62,410 bases of DNA from NCBI GenBank assembly GCA_029262895.1, contig JAJCYM010000087.1:1-62410 (forward strand). Direction: 5' to 3'. Each line of letters starts with the position of its first letter. The stretch's first letter is position 1. The DNA is from Roseivirga sp. (GTDB lineage Bacteria; Bacteroidota; Bacteroidia; Cytophagales; Cyclobacteriaceae). Of the stretch, positions 39,706-48,491 are shown one piece after another. The notes under the pieces are model-generated. The model was given only the letters and a program-made list of their open reading frames with translations, made no database searches and had not been told where the DNA came from. Position numbers and translations under genes: made by a program.

Positions 39706-40457
39706 GTAGCTTTTCAGAACAGGATATTCCTGGAAACAAGGAAGAAGTTGCTGTTCTAGAGCATATAGAGCGCTTGAAAAATGAAAAACAGAGAATAGTA
39801 AAAATACAATCTAAAAGAAGTAGTATTTCTCCTCTTGCATTAGTACTAGGGTTTGGGCTTTTTGGGTTTTCAATTTTCCTATCTAATAAGTATGGTGAGT
39901 CATTCCAACTAGTCTCAATGGTTTATGCGTTTGCGCTTATTGCTACTGGGGTTTATTTAAAACCATCAAAAGGGTATGCATTAAGAATAGTACAGATAGA
40001 CAATGAAATAGATTTACTAAATACATCCGTTGATTCATTAGAGAAAAAAGCGGAGAAATTATTTCGCAATCATCAATTTGAGTTAAAGGGTTATTATGAC
40101 CAAACTTTGACCCATAGTTCACAAATATTCTATGTTGGCATTATTTGCATTTTTATAGGATTTGCAATAATTGGCTTAACCATATACTATTTCATAACAG
40201 AAGGCTCTGAATTAGAATTAAACGACAAAGTGGTCATAGCATCATTGTCTGCACTGGGCAACGTACTAACTGGTTATATTGGAACAATATATTTGAAGAT
40301 GTTCTCAGAAATCACAAAGTCGTTAAATGATTTTCATAGCAAGCTAGTTCTGACCCATAACCTTCACTTTTCGAACTATTTAGCAGCAAAGATTAAGAAT
40401 AATGATAAAAGAGATATGACAGTTCAAAATATGATAAATGAAATGGTAAAGAAATAA
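39702..40457 (+). CDS. four-helix membrane protein of unknown function
   Basis: A 251-residue membrane protein. The start is a TTG at 39702 overlapping the previous stop; the first ATG would lose the N-terminus. Two close membrane helices (about 42-62 and 66-84) are followed by a long cytoplasmic helical stretch, and a second pair lies about 145-165 and 175-200. The final segment is charged. No signature recognised. Coupling with the small secreted protein gene upstream and the PLAT-like gene suggests a three-gene unit. Confidence 0.6.
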   Translation: MSSFSEQDIPGNKEEVAVLEHIERLKNEKQRIVKIQSKRSSISPLALVLGFGLFGFSIFLSNKYGESFQLVSMVYAFALIATGVYLKPSKGYALRIVQIDNEIDLLNTSVDSLEKKAEKLFRNHQFELKGYYDQTLTHSSQIFYVGIICIFIGFAIIGLTIYYFITEGSELELNDKVVIASLSALGNVLTGYIGTIYLKMFSEITKSLNDFHSKLVLTHNLHFSNYLAAKIKNNDKRDMTVQNMINEMVKK

Positions 40458-40516
40458 TGGGTTACAATATTTTGTATAAGCAATCACGCAAAATTCGAAA
40501 ATTTTCATGGTTCAAA

Positions 40517-40549
40517 TTCCAATCAAACTTCATCCCAGTTTGATTGGAA
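40517..40549. terminator. bidirectional hairpin between convergent genes
   Basis: Perfect 12-base stem TTCCAATCAAAC / GTTTGATTGGAA with a 9-base loop. It lies between the plus-strand gene ending at 40457 and the minus-strand gene ending at 40575. No T-run follows, so strength is uncertain. Confidence 0.5.
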
Positions 40550-40574
40550 AGCACCACACAATTTACCGTTAACC

Positions 40575-42296
40575 TCAAACCTTCGGCTCCAGCCACAAAA
40601 ACCCCGCACTCAACAAAAACAAAACAAAGAACCAAAGCTTTGAGATGGGCTTATATTGAAATAGGGCGGAACGGTCAGTAACCACCTGATTGGCAAAGAA
40701 ATTCTGGTTGGCCTGGGCTCTTTGATAGGCGCTCCGTGCCTGCCAATCGCTTGGATCATGTACAAAAAATGAAGCGGTATCTTTCTGGGTTTGGATTTGA
40801 TTCCAACCGCTGGTTCGTGGCCAGAATGTTCCCTCCCACCTTTCAGGAATTTGTACATTTTGTTGCAATGGAATAGGTTGGCCATTGACTGAAACCCTGA
40901 CACCCGAGCCTGGGTACTGTACTTCGAAATTGAGCGGTTCAAATGGATAATTGATTTCATTGCCCAGATTTGAGCTTGCCCCCTCATTGTGTTCCTTACT
41001 CAGACCGTTTAATAGCTCCGTCCAAATGCCGGCATAGACCAGACTGTCTCCGGTGAGGTTTTGTCTATAAATATCCCTGAGTACCGTAGTGCCTATTTTC
41101 CCTAAACCCTGACGCTGGGCAATAGCCAGGGTGTTTTCACCAACATCTTTCAACAAGGAAAACTGATATCCTTTGAGATTAAGCGTATAGCCATACTGCG
41201 GCACTACCGAAGCATTCGAAGTTAATTGTATAGCAACCTGTTCCTGATCAGAGCGCTCCCTATTGAGGTCAATCCAACGATTGCTGTTAAAAACAGCCTC
41301 CTCAGGCTGGATAAAGAGGCCCAGGCCCTCTTCGGAAATGGCGGCACTTAGCAGTCTGGTTTCTCTGTTTGTCAAGGCCTGTAGCGATTGCCAATCGATA
41401 ATCAGCAAATCCTGCGCTGACAGTTCATCACTGGAAAGGGCGCTTATCCTTCGCTCCTGAGTATTATAGAACTCATATCGATAGGCATCTTTGCTTACCT
41501 GATTTCTAACCACAACCTCATGCCCCTTTTTAGCCAGGAAATTCTTGAGATTACGCGTTTCGAAAGTAGGAAATGAGTTAATCAACAGGACCTTAAGCTT
41601 CTTTCCTTTTTTCACAATCACCGGGAGTCTTTCAGTCAAACCATTCTGGTTGGTGATGGTGTAAATAAAGTTTCCGGTGACCTTGGGGACAAAGGTCATT
41701 TCAAAATCACCATTATCGGCTCCCACAGTGGTAGAGTCCAATTTCCCTTCCGGTCCGTTCAGGAATAGTCTTTCCGAAGGTTCAGTAGTTAGGTATTTCC
41801 CCAAAATTTTAATGGCCCTGTCTTGCTCAATTTGTTTAGGGGCATTCAGCTTGATAATTCCCTCGAAATCTTCCTGAGGTAAAAACTTTACGGATCGACC
41901 TTCAAACTGCCAGAGGTCATACTCAGGAATGCCTTGCCCAAGGATAAAAATGGAGCCATAACCGTCCAAATCCGGGTACCTGAGGTTTCCCAGAGAGTCT
42001 GCCACCAGCACTTCAGCACGTGGTAATCTTCTTCTTAAACTATCAAATTGATCGGGATCATAATTATTGGATAGGTAAATCAGGCTTGATTTACCCAGAG
42101 ATTGTCTTAGTGCAGGCTCGTAGATAATGCCCAGAATGGATACGCACAACAGGATGGCAACAAGGGATCGCCAGAGTCTTCTTCTTTTGTCTTCTCTTAT
42201 CCACTCCCTTCCCACAAGAATTATCAGGAGTAATCCTGCCAGAATTAGGATCAGCACCGGATAGTCCCGTCCAAAAACCAGTAGGCTGCTATTCAT
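40575..42296 (-). CDS. membrane protein of the MoxR/BatA cluster with C-terminal helix, unknown
   Basis: A 573-residue protein with two N-terminal hydrophobic segments (about 5-27 and 38-60) and a last helix near the C-terminus (SKLWFFVLFLLSAGFLWLEPK). The large middle part is periplasmic and beta/alpha mixed, with no metal-dependent vWA motif visible. The ABC-like position at the end of the DUF4159-MoxR-DUF58-BatA-DUF4175 cluster, with an 8-base overlap with the upstream gene, ties it to that system. Homologues are annotated only as hypothetical or BatA-related. Role probably in assembly or chaperoning of an envelope complex. Confidence 0.65.
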   Translation of the reverse strand: MNSSLLVFGRDYPVLILILAGLLLIILVGREWIREDKRRRLWRSLVAILLCVSILGIIYEPALRQSLGKSSLIYLSNNYDPDQFDSLRRRLPRAEVLVADSLGNLRYPDLDGYGSIFILGQGIPEYDLWQFEGRSVKFLPQEDFEGIIKLNAPKQIEQDRAIKILGKYLTTEPSERLFLNGPEGKLDSTTVGADNGDFEMTFVPKVTGNFIYTITNQNGLTERLPVIVKKGKKLKVLLINSFPTFETRNLKNFLAKKGHEVVVRNQVSKDAYRYEFYNTQERRISALSSDELSAQDLLIIDWQSLQALTNRETRLLSAAISEEGLGLFIQPEEAVFNSNRWIDLNRERSDQEQVAIQLTSNASVVPQYGYTLNLKGYQFSLLKDVGENTLAIAQRQGLGKIGTTVLRDIYRQNLTGDSLVYAGIWTELLNGLSKEHNEGASSNLGNEINYPFEPLNFEVQYPGSGVRVSVNGQPIPLQQNVQIPERWEGTFWPRTSGWNQIQTQKDTASFFVHDPSDWQARSAYQRAQANQNFFANQVVTDRSALFQYKPISKLWFFVLFLLSAGFLWLEPKV

Positions 42297-44487
42297 TGGA
42301 GATTTTATCGAATTGGCTTAAAAAGGCCTTTTTCAACTCGGTGATCTTTGCGTCACTTAATACTGGTTGTGAAATCTGCCTGGGTAAAGTACCTATTAAC
42401 CCTTGGTAGGCCACAGCAAGAACCGGGCTTAGAGATGCATTCGGAATATTATCAAAACTCAGTTGTTTCAGTTGCTGCAGCGTATTTAAAAAGGCGCCCG
42501 GGTTTTCGATAGCCAATGCAGCGAGATCGTTTCCGGTTCTTTCGAAAAGCAGTTTATCTGCTGGGGACAAGGCCTCCTTTGATTCTATCAGAATCGACAT
42601 CCGGGCGATGCTCCTTTTGATATTTCTATATTTATCCTGCTCGGCAAGGGTTTGCGCATTGGTCTGACTGTTGATCTCATCGAGGTCTCCTGTCAATCTG
42701 CTCTCCTCCTTTATCGGAGTCGGGTCAAAGCCTATCCGGTGCACATAAATGCGGGCATGATTCTTAATCTGCTTCAACAGTTCTAGCGCATTGTATTGGT
42801 ATGGCAGGGATTTTTCGGGTTGATACAGTCTTAAATACAGCTCGGCATCCCACATTTCGGCCATGGCCTCTCTCAACTTCTCCTTGATGCTTACGCTAAA
42901 GAAGGTGGCTTCTTCATCGTCTTCATGGTTGTCCTTGTATTTAGCCACCAGATCTTCCTGTTTATCCTCTTCGGCTACCAGGTTGGCCTCGTTCTCTGTA
43001 TCATGGCCATGGGAGTATGCGGCCAGGGGATCGTCCTCCTCACCTATCACATTGCCCTCGGCATCCTCCTGCATAATGCCACTTTCAAACTCCTCACCCA
43101 TAAATTGACCATACCTGATTCTCAAGGCCTTTTGATCAAAGCCAAGCTCATTGCTCTTGAAATTGAAATCGTATTCAGTCAGGCTAGGTTTGTCTTTGAT
43201 CAGTTGTTCGGTCTCAATAATAAGCTGGCGCTGACTTCTGAAATAGTCTGGCATCAGGTCAACACCCAAGGAACCTTCAAGCGAAAACTCAATATTGGTG
43301 GTGTCGATAATACTCAGGAAATAAGTGGCTGTTCGGGTGACATTGGCTTGCGGCTCCATATTGTCATTGGCCTGAACATAAAAATAAAGCTCATCTCCAG
43401 GCGTCAGACCCATTTGATCCAAATCAATTTCCTTACTTAAATCAAGACTGGTCTCGCTCCCTTTAATTGGGGTATCAAACTCCCATTGCTCTTCCCTGAA
43501 CTTCACCGACTCTCCAGACCCCTTGGCCACCGTAGCAATGATATGTGCTTCGGCTATGGCAAAGTCATCTTTGATCAAGGCAGAAAAACGAACCTGCTTC
43601 GGATCATCGTAGGCGAAGCGCGTGTGATGATCCAAACCTATGACCTCAATCTCAGGGGCTGCATCTCTCAGCAGTTCAATCTTATAGATGTCGGAAATCA
43701 TTCGCTCCTCTCCCCTGAAAAATTCAAAATTGTAGAATCCGGAACCTTGTGCTAGCCAGGTGCCCTCATAGGTGTTCTCATTTATCTTTTCAAATGCCTT
43801 TTCATTGCCTCCTGATTTGAGGTTTAAACCTACAATCGGAGTCGACATTTGAACTTGCCATTTGACGACAGAGCCTTCCAGAATTTCCAAATTCGGATTG
43901 CTCGTATTGATTTGCTCCAAGCCCGTGTAGGCCGGAGCACTTATTTCGATTTGAAGCCGCTCTATTGAAATTTCATCCGGAATAATTTGAGTGCTGTCCT
44001 CCGGGGTAAAAACAACCTCTGGAGTACTTTCAGGTATATTATCAGTCCCCAGGGAATCAGAACCGAATTGGATCAGATAGCCCACCAGGACACTTAGCAA
44101 GCTAAATACTACCCCTCTTTTGATATGGTGAGGAATTCGAATTTTGGCTTGATAATTTTCAAGCATCTTACCCACTTTAACCTGTTGAAGCTTATGGAGC
44201 ATTGAACTCTCGTCCTGCATCTGCACCAGTAGGACAGCGCTGCTCTCCGCCACATCCAGCTCCCGATCAACCAGTCTGGCCGATTGCATTAAGTCAATGC
44301 TCCAGGGTTTGAGCAATAAGGCTGCTCCAATGGTGCCTGCCAGCAAAACGCCCAATAACACCGGCAGCGTAAAAGAAAATACCAGCCAAACAAAGGATGC
44401 CAAGCCGAGCCCATACAGGCCTGCTTCAAGCCACGTAATCACGCGCCATTTGTGCATCAATTTGTTCAAGAAGCTCAATCCTTCCAT
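42289..44487 (-). CDS. large membrane protein, DUF4175-like, of the MoxR cluster
   Basis: A 732-residue protein with N-terminal membrane helices (about 20-55) and one near 125-145, then a long extracytoplasmic region. The stretch LQIEISAPAYTGLEQIN (about 180) and repeated beta modules followed by acidic helices resemble DUF4175 proteins, which often lie next to MoxR and DUF58 genes. The C-terminal about 200 residues are helical. Function unknown, probably part of the envelope-associated MoxR system. It overlaps the preceding and following genes or lies within two bases of them, so it is co-transcribed. Confidence 0.65.
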   Translation of the reverse strand: MEGLSFLNKLMHKWRVITWLEAGLYGLGLASFVWLVFSFTLPVLLGVLLAGTIGAALLLKPWSIDLMQSARLVDRELDVAESSAVLLVQMQDESSMLHKLQQVKVGKMLENYQAKIRIPHHIKRGVVFSLLSVLVGYLIQFGSDSLGTDNIPESTPEVVFTPEDSTQIIPDEISIERLQIEISAPAYTGLEQINTSNPNLEILEGSVVKWQVQMSTPIVGLNLKSGGNEKAFEKINENTYEGTWLAQGSGFYNFEFFRGEERMISDIYKIELLRDAAPEIEVIGLDHHTRFAYDDPKQVRFSALIKDDFAIAEAHIIATVAKGSGESVKFREEQWEFDTPIKGSETSLDLSKEIDLDQMGLTPGDELYFYVQANDNMEPQANVTRTATYFLSIIDTTNIEFSLEGSLGVDLMPDYFRSQRQLIIETEQLIKDKPSLTEYDFNFKSNELGFDQKALRIRYGQFMGEEFESGIMQEDAEGNVIGEEDDPLAAYSHGHDTENEANLVAEEDKQEDLVAKYKDNHEDDEEATFFSVSIKEKLREAMAEMWDAELYLRLYQPEKSLPYQYNALELLKQIKNHARIYVHRIGFDPTPIKEESRLTGDLDEINSQTNAQTLAEQDKYRNIKRSIARMSILIESKEALSPADKLLFERTGNDLAALAIENPGAFLNTLQQLKQLSFDNIPNASLSPVLAVAYQGLIGTLPRQISQPVLSDAKITELKKAFLSQFDKISNE

Positions 44488-44488
44488 T

Positions 44489-45790
44489 TCACTGCTTTCG
44501 TTTGAATGAAACCGCTCTTTCTAAGGCCAATAAGACCATAAAGGCTACCCAATACATATACGGGACTGCCTGTATTTCCTTTCCGGCAGTTTGCCCGTTA
44601 CCAAAATTAGTCGGTTCAATGATTGTCGTTGGTATCAATCGTTGGTCATTAGCCGCTAAGGCATCCAACTGCTCTACATCGGTCCATAAGGCATTCAATA
44701 GCTCTTCCGAAACATCTTCTGCCGTGATATTGGCCAGAGAAAGCCTCCGTGTAATTTGGTTCACCTTCGGTTCGATAGTATCCTCAATTAAAGAAGTATT
44801 CAAGGGATCAGCTCTATAAACCAGGGTCCTCTCAGCTTGTGAGGCCATCGGTAGCGCATCACTTAACCAAACCAAAATGTCATTGTCTCCAACTGGATTA
44901 GTGTCCACCGAAGTGACCGAAATATCCATAGGAATACCGTTAGTTTCTTCGATAGCTTGAAAAGCCGCCTGCCAGAGTTGGGCATCCAAGGAAAAGCCGG
45001 GGCCATATACTATGCTGACCTTAGTGCTCCCAGGCCTTTTTGAGCTCACCCAATCCTCTTGCTCCAGCGTTTTGAATTGTACCTCCCCAGCGTTGCTTTT
45101 GGATTGAATACCCTCTAATTGACTCAGGTCTGTAAAATTCAGTCTTTCTACTTCCGTGGCCTCTTCCCTGAAAGTTGCCCTGACGAGATAATAGTTGTCA
45201 TTCACAAAAGAAGCGGATAGAATCTTTTGTACCGGAGCCTTTGGAGGAATGGCATACCACTTCAATTTCTTGGAAATGGTGGGAAGTCTTCCCTTAAAAG
45301 CAGAAGCTTGATTTGACGCAAAGATAATTATCTCGTTAGAAGCGAGTTCTTCTATCTCCGATATCATATTCCAATAGCTGCCAACTCCCTTTTGCGCATC
45401 CAGGCTTTCTGGGTCAAATTCCGGCAATCCTTCTTCCAATAATCTGACACTATAATCTCCTGTTAATAGCGTATCCAGAATACTGCCCATACGGTCTTCC
45501 CCCAAGAGCGAGGACTCTATCAAAACCGTGGGCCTTTCTTTTTTCTTTTTGCCTATCAATATGGGCTGCGCAATAAGCAGCACAAGAAAGGCAATCAAGA
45601 GAGAACGTATGAACAACAAAAGAAACTCACTGGGATTAAGCCTTCTTGACTGTCTGGTTTCACTTTCAGGGTAGAACTTAATACTCCCTACTTTAATGGT
45701 CTTGCCCTCTTTTTTGCTCCACAGGTGGATAAGTATAGGAATTGCAATTCCAAGCAGTCCATAAAGCCATATGGGATTTGCAAAATTCAT
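44489..45790 (-). CDS. BatA-type membrane protein without a metal-binding vWA motif
   Basis: A 433-residue protein. The N-terminus FANPIWLYGLLGIAIPILIHL with a second helix near 60-80 is the BatA N-terminal double-helix domain. A closing membrane helix lies near the C-terminus (YMYWVAFMVLLALERAV). The middle would be vWA-like in BatA, but the MIDAS region reads VLIESSLLGED instead of DxSxS, so metal binding looks lost. It starts one base inside the DUF58 gene's stop (TAATG). Likely in the inner membrane with its loop in the periplasm. Confidence 0.75.
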   Translation of the reverse strand: MNFANPIWLYGLLGIAIPILIHLWSKKEGKTIKVGSIKFYPESETRQSRRLNPSEFLLLFIRSLLIAFLVLLIAQPILIGKKKKERPTVLIESSLLGEDRMGSILDTLLTGDYSVRLLEEGLPEFDPESLDAQKGVGSYWNMISEIEELASNEIIIFASNQASAFKGRLPTISKKLKWYAIPPKAPVQKILSASFVNDNYYLVRATFREEATEVERLNFTDLSQLEGIQSKSNAGEVQFKTLEQEDWVSSKRPGSTKVSIVYGPGFSLDAQLWQAAFQAIEETNGIPMDISVTSVDTNPVGDNDILVWLSDALPMASQAERTLVYRADPLNTSLIEDTIEPKVNQITRRLSLANITAEDVSEELLNALWTDVEQLDALAANDQRLIPTTIIEPTNFGNGQTAGKEIQAVPYMYWVAFMVLLALERAVSFKRKQ

Positions 45791-46686
45791 TATAGCAGGT
45801 TCTTTCTTCTTTTGAGAAATAAGTTCAAGGCCTCAGTCACGGGTTCATCAATTCTAAAAAGCTCATGTGCAATACCAGCTTCCATGGCATTGACCATGGT
45901 TTCCTTGATCGCTGAAGTTATATTCTCCTTATAAACTTCTCTGACAACCCTGGAATCCACTTTTACCCTAGCTCCGGTCTCTAAGTCTTCCAGGGTTGCT
46001 GTGCCCGAATAAGACATGTCCAGCTCGCTTCCTCCCATAATTTGAAGAAGTACCACCTCATTGCGCATGGTTTTCTGACTGCTCACAAAATCCATTAGCT
46101 CATGGTCCTGCTCATACATATCGGAAATCACAATGATCAATTCACGATGCCTGCGATCATGCAAAGCATCTGTTTCTGTAGCACTTACGGGCCACCTGCC
46201 TTCAGGCTGAATCTCAATCAACTGGTGTAAAAAACGATTGAAGTGCTGCTTCTGAACCTTCGGATAAAGGCTGTATAGCTCACGATCGTTCACAGCAAAC
46301 AAGCCAATGGCATCTCCCTGCGTTTGAGCAAGGTAGCCCAGGGCAGCGACCAGCACCCGGGCATACTCCATCTTAGACAAATTGTCCTCTCTGTGCTGCA
46401 TTGAATTACTGGCATCAAGAATAAACTTGACGGAAATATTGGTCTCTATTTCGGATTGCTTGATATAATATCTGCCCGACCTGGCCAGCATTTTCCAGTC
46501 TAAAAGTCTGAGATCATCACCTGGTTCATAGCTCCTGTACTGACTAAACTCCATGCCTGAGCCAACACGATTACTCCTATTCAAACCTGCCAGATAGCCA
46601 TCAACAATTACCTTAGCCACCAATTCGAGATGCTTGACATTCGAAATGATTTCAGGTTTTAATAAATCTTGATAGTCCGTGCTCAC
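45790..46686 (-). CDS. DUF58 family protein (vWA-like), MoxR partner
   Basis: A 298-residue soluble protein. It has the DUF58 core GSGMEFSQYRSYEPGDDLRL plus LDWKMLARSGRYYIKQ, followed by a vWA-like Rossmann domain with metal motif FILDASNSMQHR (DxSxS) and VISDMYEQDHELMDF. DUF58 proteins pair with MoxR AAA ATPases and probably present targets for metal-cofactor insertion or protein folding. It overlaps both moxR and the batA-like gene by single bases, so the genes are translationally coupled. Confidence 0.9.
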   Translation of the reverse strand: MSTDYQDLLKPEIISNVKHLELVAKVIVDGYLAGLNRSNRVGSGMEFSQYRSYEPGDDLRLLDWKMLARSGRYYIKQSEIETNISVKFILDASNSMQHREDNLSKMEYARVLVAALGYLAQTQGDAIGLFAVNDRELYSLYPKVQKQHFNRFLHQLIEIQPEGRWPVSATETDALHDRRHRELIIVISDMYEQDHELMDFVSSQKTMRNEVVLLQIMGGSELDMSYSGTATLEDLETGARVKVDSRVVREVYKENITSAIKETMVNAMEAGIAHELFRIDEPVTEALNLFLKRRKNLL

Positions 46687-47699
46687 TATTTTATGCCATT
46701 GGTAGGCAAATCAATTGTCTTAAACAGATGACTGGTCACATCATCTGAAGTAATTCCCTGAGTTTCGGCTTTAAAATTCACCAAAACGCGGTGCCTTAAG
46801 ACAGGAGCAGCCACATTTTGAATATCTTCTTTTGTAACTGAGAACCTGCCTTGTTGTAGTGCGCTCGCCTTAGCCGTCAGAATCATGGCCTGACCAGCCC
46901 TTGGCCCTGCACCCCAGCTCACCCAATCTTTGATGTAGCTATCTGTGGTTTGCGCTGGCCTGGTAGCCCTCACCATTTTGCTCACGAATTGAATCAGGTC
47001 ATCGCTGATATGCACCTGTCGCACATAGTCCTGAAGTTTTAGTATCTCCTCACCGGAGATCACCGCTTTAACCTCATCACCTCTAACTCCTGTAGTATTT
47101 CTTAGAATATCAGTTTCTTCATTTTCTTCAGGATATCCTATCTGAATATAAAGTAGGAACCGGTCCAATTGCGCCTCCGGCAAAGGAAAGGTGCCGGCCT
47201 GCTCAATAGGATTTTGGGTAGCCAGAATAAAGAATGGCCTCGTCAATTCGTAAGTCTTGCCACTATAGGTGACCTCAAACTCCTGCATCGCTTCTAACAA
47301 TGCCGCCTGTGTTTTTGGTGGAGTCCTATTGATCTCATCAGCCAGAATAATATTTGAGAATATAGGTCCCTTATTAAACCTGAAGAGTTTCTTTCCTGTG
47401 GAATGATCCTCCTCCAGAATTTCCGTGCCGATAATATCTGAAGGCATCAGGTCCGGTGTAAACTGAATTCTACGAAAGTCGAGGTCTATTGCCTGGGATA
47501 GGGTCCTGATCATTAAGGTCTTTGCCAGTCCTGGCACGCCTTCCAAAAGTGCATGCCCTCCGGCTAAAAATGTGATAATAAGCTGATCAACAGTCTTTTC
47601 CTGGCCAACAATTACCTTGGCAATCTCCTTTTTCAGATCACCAAGCTTGGAAATCAGGTCAGTAACCTCTTGTTCAACTTTTACTAGTTCTTGATCCAT
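46686..47699 (-). CDS. MoxR family AAA+ ATPase
   Basis: A 337-residue AAA+ ATPase of the MoxR branch, a chaperone-like motor often linked to vWA partners. It has the Walker A region HALLEGVPGLAKT, RIQFTPDLMPSDIIGTEIL, Walker B region NIILADEINRTPPKTQAALLEAM, and sensor regions with ATQNPIEQAGTFPLPEAQLDRF. The C-terminal lid includes WGAGPRAGQAMI. It precedes the DUF58 gene with a one-base overlap. Together they form the standard MoxR-DUF58 pair. Confidence 0.93.
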   Translation of the reverse strand: MDQELVKVEQEVTDLISKLGDLKKEIAKVIVGQEKTVDQLIITFLAGGHALLEGVPGLAKTLMIRTLSQAIDLDFRRIQFTPDLMPSDIIGTEILEEDHSTGKKLFRFNKGPIFSNIILADEINRTPPKTQAALLEAMQEFEVTYSGKTYELTRPFFILATQNPIEQAGTFPLPEAQLDRFLLYIQIGYPEENEETDILRNTTGVRGDEVKAVISGEEILKLQDYVRQVHISDDLIQFVSKMVRATRPAQTTDSYIKDWVSWGAGPRAGQAMILTAKASALQQGRFSVTKEDIQNVAAPVLRHRVLVNFKAETQGITSDDVTSHLFKTIDLPTNGIK

Positions 47700-47709
47700 A
47701 TTTATTCTG

Positions 47710-48351
47710 CTAAGAAGTCAGGGCGTACATCACAATGTTCACGCTGAATCTCGTATTGTCAATCTTATACCACCGCTTGTTACGGAAGTCGTAATCCCAC
47801 TCACAGCCATAGTCCTTATTACTATAGAGCACGCCTATCCGGCCATTGACTTCAATCGCCTTTAGGTAGTCATGCACAATATCATCTCCCCAACCATTTA
47901 ATTCCTGTGAGGTGGTTGGTGGTCCATCCTCAAACTCAAAGAAGCTTTTGTAAATCTGGTGCTCCTTTGGGATTTTCTTGAGTGCCTCTTTTCCAAAAAG
48001 TCTTTCCATTTGTATTTCGAAAGATTTGGCAAAAAGACCATCGATATCGTGGTTGCAATCATCTACAAAAACAAAGCCTCCATTATCTACATATCGCTTA
48101 AAGTTATCACCCTCCTCTGCTGTAAACTCAACTAGTTTATGTCCGGAGAGATAACAAAAAGGGCAATTGAAAATATCCTGATCACTCAGCGAGACAATAT
48201 TCTCCTGGGTATCCACCTTTAAGGTGGTATACTCCACCAATGAATTCAAAACATTGGATGGCATGCGTTGATCTACCTCCCAATCTCCAGATTCATAAGA
48301 GAGTCTTGTAAAAAAGAAGGCGTTGTCCCTGTTAATTATACTGTCTTTCAC
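47710..48351 (-). CDS. DUF4159 family protein
   Basis: A 213-residue soluble protein with the DUF4159 fold, similar to glutamine amidotransferase-like ThuA/BatB tail domains. It has FFFTRLSYESGDWEVD near the start, VEFTAEEGDNFKRYVDNGGF followed by VFVDDCNHD near 95-110, and GWGDDIVHDYLKAIEVNGR. No signal peptide is seen. DUF4159 genes commonly sit with moxR and DUF58; here the gene is the first of the cluster, 10 bases before moxR and 140 bases after the terminator that follows pmbA. Confidence 0.8.
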   Translation of the reverse strand: MKDSIINRDNAFFFTRLSYESGDWEVDQRMPSNVLNSLVEYTTLKVDTQENIVSLSDQDIFNCPFCYLSGHKLVEFTAEEGDNFKRYVDNGGFVFVDDCNHDIDGLFAKSFEIQMERLFGKEALKKIPKEHQIYKSFFEFEDGPPTTSQELNGWGDDIVHDYLKAIEVNGRIGVLYSNKDYGCEWDYDFRNKRWYKIDNTRFSVNIVMYALTS

Positions 48352-48434
48352 GATTTCAACTTCTCAGCCTATTACGAGTTAAATCTTTCAATCTAATTCG
48401 ACAATAAATATTGTCCTTAACGGTATGTGAGCTT

Positions 48435-48468
48435 TAAAAAAATAGCCCCTGAACAATGCAGGAGCTAT
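48435..48468 (-). terminator. rho-independent terminator after pmbA
   Basis: On the minus strand, stem ATAGCTCCTG / CAGGGGCTAT (one G-T wobble), loop CATTGTT, followed by seven T. It separates tldD-pmbA from the DUF4159-moxR cluster. Confidence 0.75.
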
Positions 48469-48491
48469 TTTATAATTATTGTTATCGATTT

